A DNA stretch of 64,000 bases from Candidatus Helarchaeota archaeon (lineage in GTDB: Archaea; Asgardarchaeota; Lokiarchaeia; Helarchaeales; RDOG01), in the NCBI GenBank assembly GCA_019058315.1, contig JAHPZH010000001.1, forward strand, positions 1-64,000, read 5' to 3'. This document shows positions 26,618 through 35,761 of this stretch, piece by piece (positions within the stretch are counted from its first letter, which is position 1; the number at the start of each line of letters is the position of its first letter). Made by a program: the position numbers and the translations under genes. Below the pieces are notes generated by a model. It saw only the letters and a list, made by a program, of their open reading frames with translations. It was not told the origin of the DNA and did not search any database.

Positions 26618-28258
26618 TTAATTATAGACAGACAGTATTTGATCAATTATCAATTGAGTTGCTTGTTTTTTCTTTGGTCCTAAGGGTGATCCAAACACAA
26701 ATTGAGTTACTCCTGCATTATGAAGCTCTTCAATTTTACTTATACAATCTTTTGGAGTACCACCAATAGCAAATGCTTCTACATATTTATCGTCTATCAA
26801 CGAGAATCCTCCAGCCATATTACCCTTAGAAAGCTGATTTCTCACTTGTTGAGCTATTTCAATGTTTAAATCATGTCGTTCAAGAACTTGAGGGGGTGTA
26901 GCTGCAGCAATAAAAGCAACAACTGGAACAGCTGCCTTAAATGCATCTTTTTTATTATCTGCTACTGAAAAACTTGTGTATGCAGTTACATCGACTTCTT
27001 CCATTTTTCTATTGGCTTTATTAACACCTTTTTGAATCATTTTATTCGCAATTTTAAAATCAAGTGGATGAGATGCATTTATTAAGACCCCATTGCCAAT
27101 TTCTCCTGCAAGTTGTAGCATCTTCGGTCCTTGAGCTCCAACGTAGATGGGAATTTCTCTCTTTGGTCTAAAATTGAATCTAGCATTATCTAGTTTAATA
27201 ATTTCACCGTCAAAATTAACAGTATCTTTTGTCCATAATGATCTAATAGCAGAAACTGTTTCTCTGACCGTTGTTAATGCTTTTTTCATTCCTATATTTA
27301 AAGATGCCAAGGTCGACTTATCACCAGCTCCCATTCCTAACATCATTCGCCCATTTGATATCATATCCAATGAAGCAATTGATTGTGCTGTAGCACTAAG
27401 ATGTCGAATATATGGATTTGTTACTCCCACTCCAAGATGTGCAGTGTTTGTCGCCCTTGCAATTAAAGTCAAAGTTACATATGGATCCATATTATTATAA
27501 TGGTCCGTAATCCATACTGTGTCCATTCCACCCATTTCAAATTTTCGTGAGTAATCTACAATCTTATCTAGCCCAGTGGCTGGGACTAATTCTACCCCGA
27601 ATCGAATATCACGGTCAACTTTCCGGGGGACAACTTTTCCAGGCATCCATTTAGTTTCGTCTATTGCTCTTATTGCTACTTGTAAGGCGTTAAATAAAGA
27701 TCTAGGATTATAATGACCTTTCAGTAGCTTATTTATATCTTGTTTTTCCTGTGGGCTAAGATTCAAACGTTTGATTTCATCCTTTGATAAAATTGATAAT
27801 ATATCATCAATGAAATCCTCTTTAATATCATTACTAAGACTTCCAAGTCTTGTTAATAAATTCTTAGGTTGGATTGGAACGTGTGTATCAATTGTTAATT
27901 CTGGTTTCACTTCTATTTCAGGAACTGTTATTTTTGGTTTTTCTGCCTCAAATTTTACTTTAAATTCCCGTTTAATTTCTAATTTTTCTTCAGGTTCTGC
28001 TTTAATAGCTGAATATTCCAAAGCAATACTTTTTGTAAATTGTGGATTTGCCTTGGCTGCAATATCTAGAACAGTAGAGACGAGGTATGAATTAGAATGT
28101 CCTTTAGCAAATCTTAATAATGCAGCCCTTTCTTGATCGTTCATGTCCATTTCTTCTTCACTAATTAATGAAAGTAACTCGTCTCTAAAATCATCCATAT
28201 GATCACCTGGAAGGTGATACAATTTTTCTTTTATACTTTTTTTAATCATTTCAACCAT
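26618..28258 (-). CDS. mer: F420-dependent methylene-H4MPT reductase (Mer) with N-terminal extension
   Basis: From about residue 215 this is a Mer-type bacterial-luciferase-like flavin/F420 enzyme: TVWITDHYNNMDPYVTLTLI, GVGVTNPYIRH, GRMMLGMGAGDK, IPIYVGAQGPKMLQLAGEIG, VLINASHPLDF, GTPKDCISKI and FGSPLGPKKK are all family landmarks. Mer reduces methylene-tetrahydromethanopterin with F420H2. Usual length is ~330; here ~210 extra residues precede it. They contain two copies of a ~50-residue helical module (25-74 and 150-200; ERAALLRFAKGH and EKQDINKLLKGHY) around a Pro/Glu linker. The same module ends the upstream protein, whose gene overlaps by 8 bases. Other F420-dependent luciferase-like oxidoreductases are less likely. 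Confidence 0.85.
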   Translation of the reverse strand: MVEMIKKSIKEKLYHLPGDHMDDFRDELLSLISEEEMDMNDQERAALLRFAKGHSNSYLVSTVLDIAAKANPQFTKSIALEYSAIKAEPEEKLEIKREFKVKFEAEKPKITVPEIEVKPELTIDTHVPIQPKNLLTRLGSLSNDIKEDFIDDILSILSKDEIKRLNLSPQEKQDINKLLKGHYNPRSLFNALQVAIRAIDETKWMPGKVVPRKVDRDIRFGVELVPATGLDKIVDYSRKFEMGGMDTVWITDHYNNMDPYVTLTLIARATNTAHLGVGVTNPYIRHLSATAQSIASLDMISNGRMMLGMGAGDKSTLASLNIGMKKALTTVRETVSAIRSLWTKDTVNFDGEIIKLDNARFNFRPKREIPIYVGAQGPKMLQLAGEIGNGVLINASHPLDFKIANKMIQKGVNKANRKMEEVDVTAYTSFSVADNKKDAFKAAVPVVAFIAAATPPQVLERHDLNIEIAQQVRNQLSKGNMAGGFSLIDDKYVEAFAIGGTPKDCISKIEELHNAGVTQFVFGSPLGPKKKQATQLIIDQILSVYN

Positions 28259-28733
28259 CTCCTTTCTTTTTTAAGGATTGATTTAAAAGATCTTGAGTAG
28301 CATTCCGATTTGCTTTAAAGGCAACTCGGATTGCATTTCGGATAATAAAATTTGTATAATGTCCTTTAATAAATTGTAATAGAGAAGTTCTTTCTCTATC
28401 TTCTAAATTAACACGTTTTCCTATGATAATATTCAATAAATCTTCGGCAAAATTTTCAAGCTCTTCTTTTGGTAAATCTAGTATTGGTTCGACTTTTTCT
28501 CCAATTTCTATGAAATAATCTTGTTCTTCTTTTTCTAAATTAAAAAAAGGAGTTAAAACAATATTATTCTGAACTGTAGTCCTGACAAGATATCTTCGTT
28601 CTTGCCTAAGATTTAAGCCATTTCTTTCTAATTCATTTAGTTCTTGTCGTCCAAAATAGATGGCAACTCCTCTATTAGGACCTTTATCGTGTAATTTTGC
28701 AACAATTGGTTCCATATTACTATATTCTTCCAT
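28251..28733 (-). CDS. Unknown protein with AbrB-like N-terminus and Mer-partner helical module
   Basis: A 160-residue protein of unrecognised family. Residues 1-65 (KGPNRGVAIYFGRQELNELE, then strands ending NNIVLTPF) match the N-terminus of the protein at 30318-31235. Residues ~97-146 (ERTSLLQFIKGHY, AIRVAFKAN) match the module found twice in the extension of Mer, encoded immediately downstream with an 8-base overlap. I infer that the two proteins are made and act together, perhaps by module-module contact. The first part could be an AbrB/SpoVT-like DNA-binding or dimerisation fold, which is speculative. Confidence 0.65.
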   Translation of the reverse strand: MEEYSNMEPIVAKLHDKGPNRGVAIYFGRQELNELERNGLNLRQERRYLVRTTVQNNIVLTPFFNLEKEEQDYFIEIGEKVEPILDLPKEELENFAEDLLNIIIGKRVNLEDRERTSLLQFIKGHYTNFIIRNAIRVAFKANRNATQDLLNQSLKKKGDG

Positions 28734-28816
28734 TTTTATTCATGTAAAAAATTGAAAAAGTAATGGTTATACTAGTGAAACTGGTGTCACGGAGATATAT
28801 ACTTTTTGGACGTAAT

Positions 28817-28828
28817 CATACTAGTATG
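28817..28828. promoter_or_regulatory. Perfect 12-bp palindrome upstream of the mer operon
   Basis: CATACTAGTATG is a perfect inverted repeat 84-95 bases before the 28733 start. A related half (TACTAGT followed by AAACTGGTG) lies at about 28769-28785, closer to the gene. Spacing fits an operator over or near the promoter. The regulator is not known; the nearby AbrB-PhoU protein is one candidate. Confidence 0.35.
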
Positions 28829-29027
28829 TATATATCTGTTTTAGTTTTACATAGATAACAGTGTTATAATTGGAAAAACTGTAAACATATTCAAATCAAT
28901 ATGAACAATATTTGATTGAATAGGGTCTATATTTTTGATAAAGACTCTAATTTAAAATAAAATTTGAAGATTTTTACATTTTTTACTTGTAGAATCTTAT
29001 TTAATATCTATCTATCCAAATAATCTT

Positions 29028-30122
29028 CTATTTATTATCATAACCAAGGTTTGCTATTATATCTAATGGATCAATTATATCTTTTGAGGGTATACTTTTG
29101 GTGAATTGAACCATTGGATTGTGTTTTGCTTGTAAATCTCCAGCAACTGAAGCCGCTGCCTTTGCAATATTTTTTAAACTTTTAGAAATACCCAATAAAC
29201 CTAATATAATGTTAATATCCTTATGATTCTTTAAAATCTCAGTTGCTATTTGGGATTCAATTTCTCTAACCTCAGATAAACTGTTGATTACATCATTAGC
29301 TCGAATAAAATCGTTTTTAAAAAATGCCAAAATTGCGTTTTGTTGCATTTTTAAGATAAATTTAGACATATTTGCAAACTTTTGTCTTAATTGAGCATTT
29401 ATATCATAATCTTTTAAATTAATCGCTTGTTTAGCAATTTCTACTGAACTATGAGCCTTCTTACTTAAATCTCGCGACATAATTAGCCCTATGACACAAT
29501 CAATTTTTTCATTAGCAGTACAAATTTCATCAGGACTAACTCGACCAGTTAATGTTAAATTTAGTTGACGTAACATTAACCTGAATAATTTATCAACTTC
29601 ATGTTCTCTATTAATAACATCAACTGCCAGTGCTTCATCTTTATTAAAAAATGATTTCATGGCATCATTATGCATTGAAGCCACAAGTGTGAAGATTCGT
29701 TTTATTAAACTGTTTAAAGGAAACTTAACTGGGTCTACCAAGACTCTAATGGTAACTTCATTAGCAAATTCTTCAGAAATTTCTGCACCTATTAAATTTG
29801 TTGTCGCTTCCTTTAATAATTTTTTACGTTGAGGTGTTATGGTATCTTCTGATACTATAGTTGTTATATCTGTACCTTGAATATAAGCACTATTTATCAT
29901 TCGCTCTAACGAGTTAGGTTCAATAAAATCTTCAGTTTTCAAGACGAATTTTAATTCATTATTGTTAAAATTTTTCATTGGTCGAATATATAAATTACCA
30001 TAATTGTCTTGGTTAATAACTAATTCATCCCCACGATTAATACTCATTTCATTTACCCAAGATTTAGGTAAGGTTAAAAAAAAACTTCCACTAGCTGTAG
30101 TCTGAATTTTTCTTGTTTCCAT
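29028..30122 (-). CDS. AbrB-PhoU family phosphate-uptake regulator-like protein
   Basis: The first ~50 of 364 residues are a SpoVT/AbrB-like swapped-hairpin DNA-binding domain (SFFLTLPKSWVNEMSINRGD then ELVINQDNYGNLYI). The rest is helical with two PhoU-like repeats (AMKSFFNKDEALAVDVINRE near 155; AILAFFKNDFIRANDVINSL near 262). The combination is typical of archaeal PhoU-like regulators. It is probably a transcriptional regulator, perhaps of phosphate response, but there is no pst or phosphate gene nearby. It is divergent from 30318, whose product, like that of 28251, carries a small AbrB-like N-terminus. Confidence 0.82.
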   Translation of the reverse strand: METRKIQTTASGSFFLTLPKSWVNEMSINRGDELVINQDNYGNLYIRPMKNFNNNELKFVLKTEDFIEPNSLERMINSAYIQGTDITTIVSEDTITPQRKKLLKEATTNLIGAEISEEFANEVTIRVLVDPVKFPLNSLIKRIFTLVASMHNDAMKSFFNKDEALAVDVINREHEVDKLFRLMLRQLNLTLTGRVSPDEICTANEKIDCVIGLIMSRDLSKKAHSSVEIAKQAINLKDYDINAQLRQKFANMSKFILKMQQNAILAFFKNDFIRANDVINSLSEVREIESQIATEILKNHKDINIILGLLGISKSLKNIAKAAASVAGDLQAKHNPMVQFTKSIPSKDIIDPLDIIANLGYDNK

Positions 30123-30159
30123 TTTAGTTCCAACACAACTATCAGTTTTTTATTAAATA

Positions 30160-30230
30160 ATGTTCTAAAATTAAGTATATAAATTTACATACTTATATAT
30201 ATCGTATAGTATACATATAAAGAGGATAGA
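30160..30230. promoter_or_regulatory. Divergent TATA-rich promoter region
   Basis: The 195-base spacer between 30122 (minus) and 30318 (plus) holds dense TATA-like elements, including TATATATCGTATAGTATAC near 30196-30214 with short internal inverted repeats. It probably carries both promoters and could be an AbrB-type binding target. No defined operator can be named. Confidence 0.35.
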
Positions 30231-30317
30231 CATACATAATATACAATTATAATCAATTATTGACTTTTTACAGAAAGTATAAATTAAGCGTTTCATTTAT
30301 TTTTAATTGAGAATAAA

Positions 30318-31235
30318 ATGAATGAAAAATTAATTATTTCGGTTCAGGACGCAGGAAAGGCACGAGGAAAAAGAATATATTTTACTAATAGAGATTTAAA
30401 TAAAATTAAAGAAAAATATGGCGAAGATTTCTTTCTTTTCCAAGAAAAAAAATTAATTGCGCAAATAGACTTGTCAAATGATAAAATAACAATTACTCCA
30501 CTCACCAAATTCAACCCCGAAAAAATCGGTGCAACTGGTGACACGGTATTAAAATACGATCAGGTTAATGAATATACCACTGTAGTTGAAGAAAATAAGG
30601 AATTTGCTAATTTTAATTATAATCTTGATGAACTTAATTACGAACCCTCACAATTAGATTTCTATATTCCTATGGATGGAAAAGGTGAAAAATATTGGAT
30701 TGCCGAAGTGATTTTAGGAGAAAAATTGGCATTCTATAGTGTAGGAAATTCAATTTCCATTGTAAAAAAGGAAAATAAAAGAAAAGCAAAGAAATATTTT
30801 CCTGGCATTTTAAATCTTAAAAATGTTGAAATTAATTATGTAAATGATTATCTAGTATATTCACCCGTTCCTAGTTTCATTGCTGATACTGCATATAACC
30901 AAATATCAAAAAAGAAAATTAATGGTACAGAAATTCCAGCAAAAATTTCTGTTCCTAGTGATGCCGATCTAACCCCCATAGTTGATATGAATAAAGGTAA
31001 GATAAAAGGTCTTGCGATAAAGAAAAGAGAACTACTAGCAAAATATGAAATTAATGCAATTGTTTCAGAAAAATATAATGTAGAGGATCTTAAGATTACC
31101 GAACTTAATGGTGAACTTATTTGGGAAGTTCTTACAAATGAAGGAAAACGATATTTCGATCCTTTTACTGGAATCGAATATGATGGCCTATCTAAAATTA
31201 AAAATCCTACTAAATCAGTAAAAAGCGTGAATTAA
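30318..31235 (+). CDS. Unknown protein sharing its N-terminus with the mer-linked small protein
   Basis: A 305-residue soluble protein of unrecognised family. Residues 1-62 (ISVQDAGKARGKRIYFTNRD, LNKIKEKYG, KITITPL) align with residues 8-65 of the protein at 28251-28733, giving a small beta-rich module that resembles an AbrB-like swapped hairpin. Residues ~85-200 are beta-rich and contain FYIPMDGKGEKYWIAEVILG. The tail (YFDPFTGIEYDGL) has a zinc-ribbon-like look but no Cys. It is divergent from the AbrB-PhoU gene, suggesting a regulatory relation. Confidence 0.6.
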   Translation: MNEKLIISVQDAGKARGKRIYFTNRDLNKIKEKYGEDFFLFQEKKLIAQIDLSNDKITITPLTKFNPEKIGATGDTVLKYDQVNEYTTVVEENKEFANFNYNLDELNYEPSQLDFYIPMDGKGEKYWIAEVILGEKLAFYSVGNSISIVKKENKRKAKKYFPGILNLKNVEINYVNDYLVYSPVPSFIADTAYNQISKKKINGTEIPAKISVPSDADLTPIVDMNKGKIKGLAIKKRELLAKYEINAIVSEKYNVEDLKITELNGELIWEVLTNEGKRYFDPFTGIEYDGLSKIKNPTKSVKSVN

Positions 31236-31627
31236 AAAAATAAATTTCATAATTTTAAACGTTATTCTCCTATTTTTTGTATTTTTTTAAAAATATTTCA
31301 TTGTTATATGTCTAAAAAGAATCTTAAATTGAGAAAAAATTATTTTTCTAATAAATTATGACCCTAAATATTTCATTTTAACCATCATTTAAGCTATTTT
31401 TATTGAAATTATTTACTGGTTTAATGAAAATTATTAATAAAACGTGCTTTGAAATAAATGAAGTTGAATCTCTGAAAAAGGAATTTCACAAATTTACAAA
31501 TAGTCTATAATTTTATTTTGCACGCATATCTTAAGAAAGATTTAAATTAAAATTGAGAATTTGTTATTTGGACACTTTAAGACTAAAATAAAATCAAATA
31601 GTTATAATTAACAAGAATTGTGGTTAA
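31236..31627. other. Intergenic region upstream of the methylene-H4F reductase operon
   Basis: This 392-bp AT-rich spacer begins with a T-rich stretch (near 31270-31290) that may terminate the preceding gene. It must contain the promoter of the hdrA-mvhD/metV/metF operon; an AT-rich AAAGATTTAAATTAAAA near 31537 is a possible TATA box. No ORF, RNA or strong palindrome was noticed. Confidence 0.4.
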
Positions 31628-34600
31628 ATGAAGTCAAATCAAATGTTAGTTATTGGCGGTGGTGTAAGTGGTATCAGTGCAGCATTAGATCTGGCAGATC
31701 AAGGTTTCAAAACATACTTAATAGAGAGTTATCCATCCGTCGGAGGTAGAATGGCACAATTAGACAAGACATTTCCTACATTAGATTGTTCGATTTGCAT
31801 TTTAGCTCCGAAAATGGTCGAGGTTGCCCGTCATGAGAGAATAGAGCTTTTAACGTACTCAGAGGTTAAAGAAGTTCAAAAATTAGATAATGGAAATTTT
31901 AAAGTTAAGATAGTTAAGAAAGCACGATATGTTGATGATTCAAAATGCACCGGTTGCGGAGTTTGTGCCGAAAAATGTCCTATAAAAAAGATTCCCCATG
32001 AATTTGAAGCAGAAATGACCAATAGAACTGCAATTTATATCCCCTTTCCCCAAGCAGTTCCCCGAAAAGCAGTTATTGATACTGAAAATTGCCTATATTT
32101 TCAAAAAGGCATTTGTAAAGCATGCGAAAAATTTTGTCAAGCAGGAGCTATAGACTTCGAACAAAAAGATGAAGAAATTGAAGTCGAAGTCGCTTCAATA
32201 GTTGTTGCTACAGGATTTGATTTAATTGATCCTTCTACAGTATCTGCTCGATTTGGTTATAAAAAATATCCCAATGTGGTGACTAGCCTTCAATATGAGC
32301 GGATTCTGAGTGCCTCAGGACCTTATGGTGGAGAAGTATTGCGTCCTTCTGATAAAAAACATCCGCATAAAATAGCATTTATGTTATGTGTGGGCAGTCG
32401 TAACACAGATAAGAAAGCCAAGTCTTATTGTAGTAAATTCTGTTGCATGTATAGTTGTAAGGATTCAATTATCACTAAGGAACATGCACCAGATGTAGAT
32501 GTGACAATTTTTTATAATGACTTGAGAACTATTGGAAAAGGCCATGAGGAATTTTTTGTAAGAGCTGAAAATGAGTATGGTATTAATTTCATTAATGGTT
32601 TACCTGCTTATATTGAAGAAGATCCTTTAACAAATGATCTGATTGTTCAATATGAAAATATCAAAGAGGGAACCATTCAAACTGAAACGTTCAATATGAT
32701 TATTCTAGCACCAGCTGTAATTCCAAGAAGTGATTCAACTGAATTAGGGAAAATTTTAGGCATTAAAGTTGATGAAAACGGTTTTTTCGAGCCTACTAAT
32801 TCAGCCAATATTCTTGAATCATCTGTTGAAGGAATATATCTTGTCGGATCTTGTCAGAGTCCAGAAGATATCTCACATTCGGTTGCAAAAGCATGTGGTG
32901 CTTCGGCTCTAGCGGGTTCACGAGGTCGTCCTGATTTTGAAGTTGGAAAGAAGCTAGAAGTTCCAGAAAGGATAGTTTTACCCACTGATCCCCCAAGGAT
33001 AGGTGTATTTATCTGTCATTGTGGAATAAATATTGGTGGGGTTGTTGATGTCCCAAAAGTGGTAGAATATGTAAAAACACTCCCCAATGTTGTTTATGCT
33101 ACTGAAAATCTCTATACCTGTTCTGAAGATTCTCAAGTTCTTATAAAAGAGGCAATTGAAAAAAATGACCTTAATCGAGTAATCGTAGCAGCATGTACAC
33201 CAAGAACTCATGAGCCATTATTTAGGGAAACAATCAAAGAGGTTGGCTTAAATCCATATCTATTTACATTTGCAAGTATACGAGAACTTGTTTCTTGGGT
33301 TCATATGAAAGAACCTGAAGCCGCTACTGATAAAGCTAAAGATATGGTAAGAATGGCGATTTCACGATCAAGGTATTTAGAACCTCAAACTACAATTGAA
33401 GCTGATGTGAGACAATCTGTTCTAGTCATAGGAGGCGGAATCGCAGGGTTAAGTGCAGCTAATGCAATAGGAATTAGGGGCTATCGTGTGCATCTGATCG
33501 AACAAAAAGATCATTTAGGAGGTCTATTAACCGAACTTGATTCGATCAATTTTGAACGAATTAATGCTAAGGATTTTATCAACCAAGTAATCGAAAATGT
33601 AAAAGCTAATGCCCAAATAAAAATCTACACCAATACCATTATTAAAGACATTCATGGTTCAATTGGAGATTTTAATGTTGACCTTAATATTAATGGAGAA
33701 ATAAAAAACGTTAAAGTTGGGGCTATAATTGTAGCAGCAGGATCTGACCTATCTAAAGATGGTATATTTGGTTATGGAACTCATCCAAATATTTACACTC
33801 AACTTGAATTCATTAAGAAATTCGAAAATAAGGAATTTAAAGATGGTGAAAATTTCGCATTTATTCAGTGTGCAGGACAACGAGATCCAGAAGGATTGAC
33901 CTATTGTTCGAACATTTGTTGTGAAGTTGCAATAAAAAGTTCGATGCAGATTAAAGAAATCTATCCTAATTCTAATGTGTGTATCTTATATCGTGATATA
34001 CGAGTAGAACCTGAAGGGGAAGAATATTATCGAAAATCAAGAGAAAATACAGCTTATTTAAAATACGTAGAAAAACCAAGAGTTTCAGTTGGTTCTGATA
34101 ATAAAATTATGATTCAGGTCAAGAATGTATTGACTGGTTCAGATATAGAATTGCCTGTTGATCATTTAATTCTTGCAACTCCAATGATAGCTTATCCAGA
34201 TAATAAAAAACTTTCCGAATTTTTGAAAGTTCCTCTAGGACCGATGGGATTCTTCTTGGAAGCTCATCCAAAGCTAAGACCCGTCGATTTTGCTACAGAT
34301 GGAATTTTTGTTTGTGGTGCAGCTCAAAGTCCTAAAAATGTAGCTGATTCCATAAGTCAAGCATTAGGTGCTGCTTCTAGAGCGTTGCGATTCATTGAAA
34401 GAGGAAAGGTTGAGAGTGAAGCCATCACGGCGTGGGTGGACCCAAATCTATGTATAAGTTGCGGAATGTGTCAACATATTTGTCCATATGGTGCAATTGG
34501 AATTAGAGTTGAGGAAGGTAAAATAGTTTCCGAAGTAAATCAATTATTGTGTAAAGGTTGTGGAACATGTAGTGTTGTATGCCCTGCCCAAGCCATTACA

Positions 34601-35089
34601 ATGCGCCATTATGGTATGGAACCCATATTAGATATGGTTCATGAAGCAGTAGCGATACAACCACCTGAAGATGAACCAAGAGTTGTAGCTTTCTTGTGTA
34701 ATTGGTGTTGTTACGCCGGCGCAGATAATGCGGGTGTTAGTCGATTTCAATATCCACCTAATATCAGAGTGATAAGATTAATGTGTAGTGGTCGTGTTGA
34801 TCCACTATTTGTTCTCGAAGCATTTGCAAGTGGCGCAGATGGTGTATTCATCGGAGGATGCCACATAGGAGATTGTCACTATATTTCGGGCAACGAAAAG
34901 GCATATCGGAGAGTCATAAAGCTTAAAAAAACATTAGAAGAGGTGGGCATCGATCCTGCAAGATTTAAGTTAGAATGGGTATCGGCTAGTGAAGGCAAGA
35001 TTTTCCAAAAAGTAATAACTGAATTTGTTCAAGAGTTGAAAAAATTAGGTCCTAGTAAATTAAGACCAAAAATACTTGGAGGTAATTAA
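31628..35089 (+). CDS. hdrA: HdrA-MvhD fusion with two flavin modules
   Basis: This 1153-residue protein joins a double-module HdrA (1-1010) to a complete MvhD (~1015-1150). Module 1: GGGVSGISAALDL, LDCSICILAPKM, CTGCGVCAEKCP and CLYFQKGICKACEKFC. Module 2: ICHCGINIGG near 460 and GGGIAGLSAANAI near 600. Then CISCGMCQHICP and CKGCGTCSVVCP, and the MvhD motifs FLCNWCCYAGADNAG, MCSGRVDP and GCHIGDCHY. It is followed by metV (3 bases) and metF (overlap). HdrA and MvhD beside MetVF is an arrangement known from bacterial acetogens, where such complexes are proposed to be electron-bifurcating methylene-H4F reductases. Here the fused protein probably plays that electron-input role. Confidence 0.92.
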   Translation: MKSNQMLVIGGGVSGISAALDLADQGFKTYLIESYPSVGGRMAQLDKTFPTLDCSICILAPKMVEVARHERIELLTYSEVKEVQKLDNGNFKVKIVKKARYVDDSKCTGCGVCAEKCPIKKIPHEFEAEMTNRTAIYIPFPQAVPRKAVIDTENCLYFQKGICKACEKFCQAGAIDFEQKDEEIEVEVASIVVATGFDLIDPSTVSARFGYKKYPNVVTSLQYERILSASGPYGGEVLRPSDKKHPHKIAFMLCVGSRNTDKKAKSYCSKFCCMYSCKDSIITKEHAPDVDVTIFYNDLRTIGKGHEEFFVRAENEYGINFINGLPAYIEEDPLTNDLIVQYENIKEGTIQTETFNMIILAPAVIPRSDSTELGKILGIKVDENGFFEPTNSANILESSVEGIYLVGSCQSPEDISHSVAKACGASALAGSRGRPDFEVGKKLEVPERIVLPTDPPRIGVFICHCGINIGGVVDVPKVVEYVKTLPNVVYATENLYTCSEDSQVLIKEAIEKNDLNRVIVAACTPRTHEPLFRETIKEVGLNPYLFTFASIRELVSWVHMKEPEAATDKAKDMVRMAISRSRYLEPQTTIEADVRQSVLVIGGGIAGLSAANAIGIRGYRVHLIEQKDHLGGLLTELDSINFERINAKDFINQVIENVKANAQIKIYTNTIIKDIHGSIGDFNVDLNINGEIKNVKVGAIIVAAGSDLSKDGIFGYGTHPNIYTQLEFIKKFENKEFKDGENFAFIQCAGQRDPEGLTYCSNICCEVAIKSSMQIKEIYPNSNVCILYRDIRVEPEGEEYYRKSRENTAYLKYVEKPRVSVGSDNKIMIQVKNVLTGSDIELPVDHLILATPMIAYPDNKKLSEFLKVPLGPMGFFLEAHPKLRPVDFATDGIFVCGAAQSPKNVADSISQALGAASRALRFIERGKVESEAITAWVDPNLCISCGMCQHICPYGAIGIRVEEGKIVSEVNQLLCKGCGTCSVVCPAQAITMRHYGMEPILDMVHEAVAIQPPEDEPRVVAFLCNWCCYAGADNAGVSRFQYPPNIRVIRLMCSGRVDPLFVLEAFASGADGVFIGGCHIGDCHYISGNEKAYRRVIKLKKTLEEVGIDPARFKLEWVSASEGKIFQKVITEFVQELKKLGPSKLRPKILGGN

Positions 35090-35092
35090 AAA

Positions 35093-35761
35093 ATGATAAT
35101 AACTAAAGAAAAACCACTAGAAGAAATATATGCAATGTTAGAACCTCATAAAAAAATATTAATAATAGGTTGTGATGGTTGTTTTCAACCCCCACGCGGA
35201 CTTAAACAAGCAAATTTAACAGCAAAATTAATACAAATTAAGAGAAAACTTGAAAATAAAGGATTCGCGGCAAAAACTGCCACGGTTTTAAGACAATGCG
35301 ATGATGACATAACTGTTTCAACACTCAGACCAATATTGGATGACGAACAATTTGATGCAATTTTATCCCTAGCATGTGGTGTGGGAGTTCAAACGGTTGC
35401 TGAAATTTACGATATACCTGTCTATCCTGCTCAAAATACTTTATTTATGGGATCAAAAATAGGTGATGAGTTTCTCGAAAAATGCGCAGCATGTGGTGAT
35501 TGCCTTTTGGGCTATACTGGAGGTCTCTGTCCTATCGCTAATTGTGCAAAATCATTGGTTAATGGTCCATGTGGTGGCCCAATTGATGGGAAATGCGAAG
35601 TAGGTGAATACAAAAATCAATGTGCTTGGATAGAGATATATAAAAGATTAAATTCGCGTCCTGGTGGTTTAGAACTATTCATGAAATTTAGGACACCTGT
35701 TGATTATAGAAAACGTAGCAATCCACGAAAATCCGCAGAAGAGGTGATCGAGATTGAGTGA
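35093..35761 (+). CDS. metV: Methylene-H4F reductase zinc/Fe-S subunit MetV
   Basis: A 222-residue protein matching the MetV / methylene-tetrahydrofolate reductase C-terminal family. An N-terminal domain (IIGCDGCFQPPRGLKQANLT, LACGVGVQTVAEIYD) is followed by the Cys-rich KCAACGDCLLGYTGGLCPIA, then CAKSLVNGPCGGPIDGKCEV and a late CAW Cys. In acetogens MetV forms a core with MetF and carries metal centres linking MetF flavin to partner proteins. It sits 3 bases after hdrA-mvhD and overlaps metF by 8 bases, so a three-protein complex is likely. Confidence 0.9.
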   Translation: MIITKEKPLEEIYAMLEPHKKILIIGCDGCFQPPRGLKQANLTAKLIQIKRKLENKGFAAKTATVLRQCDDDITVSTLRPILDDEQFDAILSLACGVGVQTVAEIYDIPVYPAQNTLFMGSKIGDEFLEKCAACGDCLLGYTGGLCPIANCAKSLVNGPCGGPIDGKCEVGEYKNQCAWIEIYKRLNSRPGGLELFMKFRTPVDYRKRSNPRKSAEEVIEIE

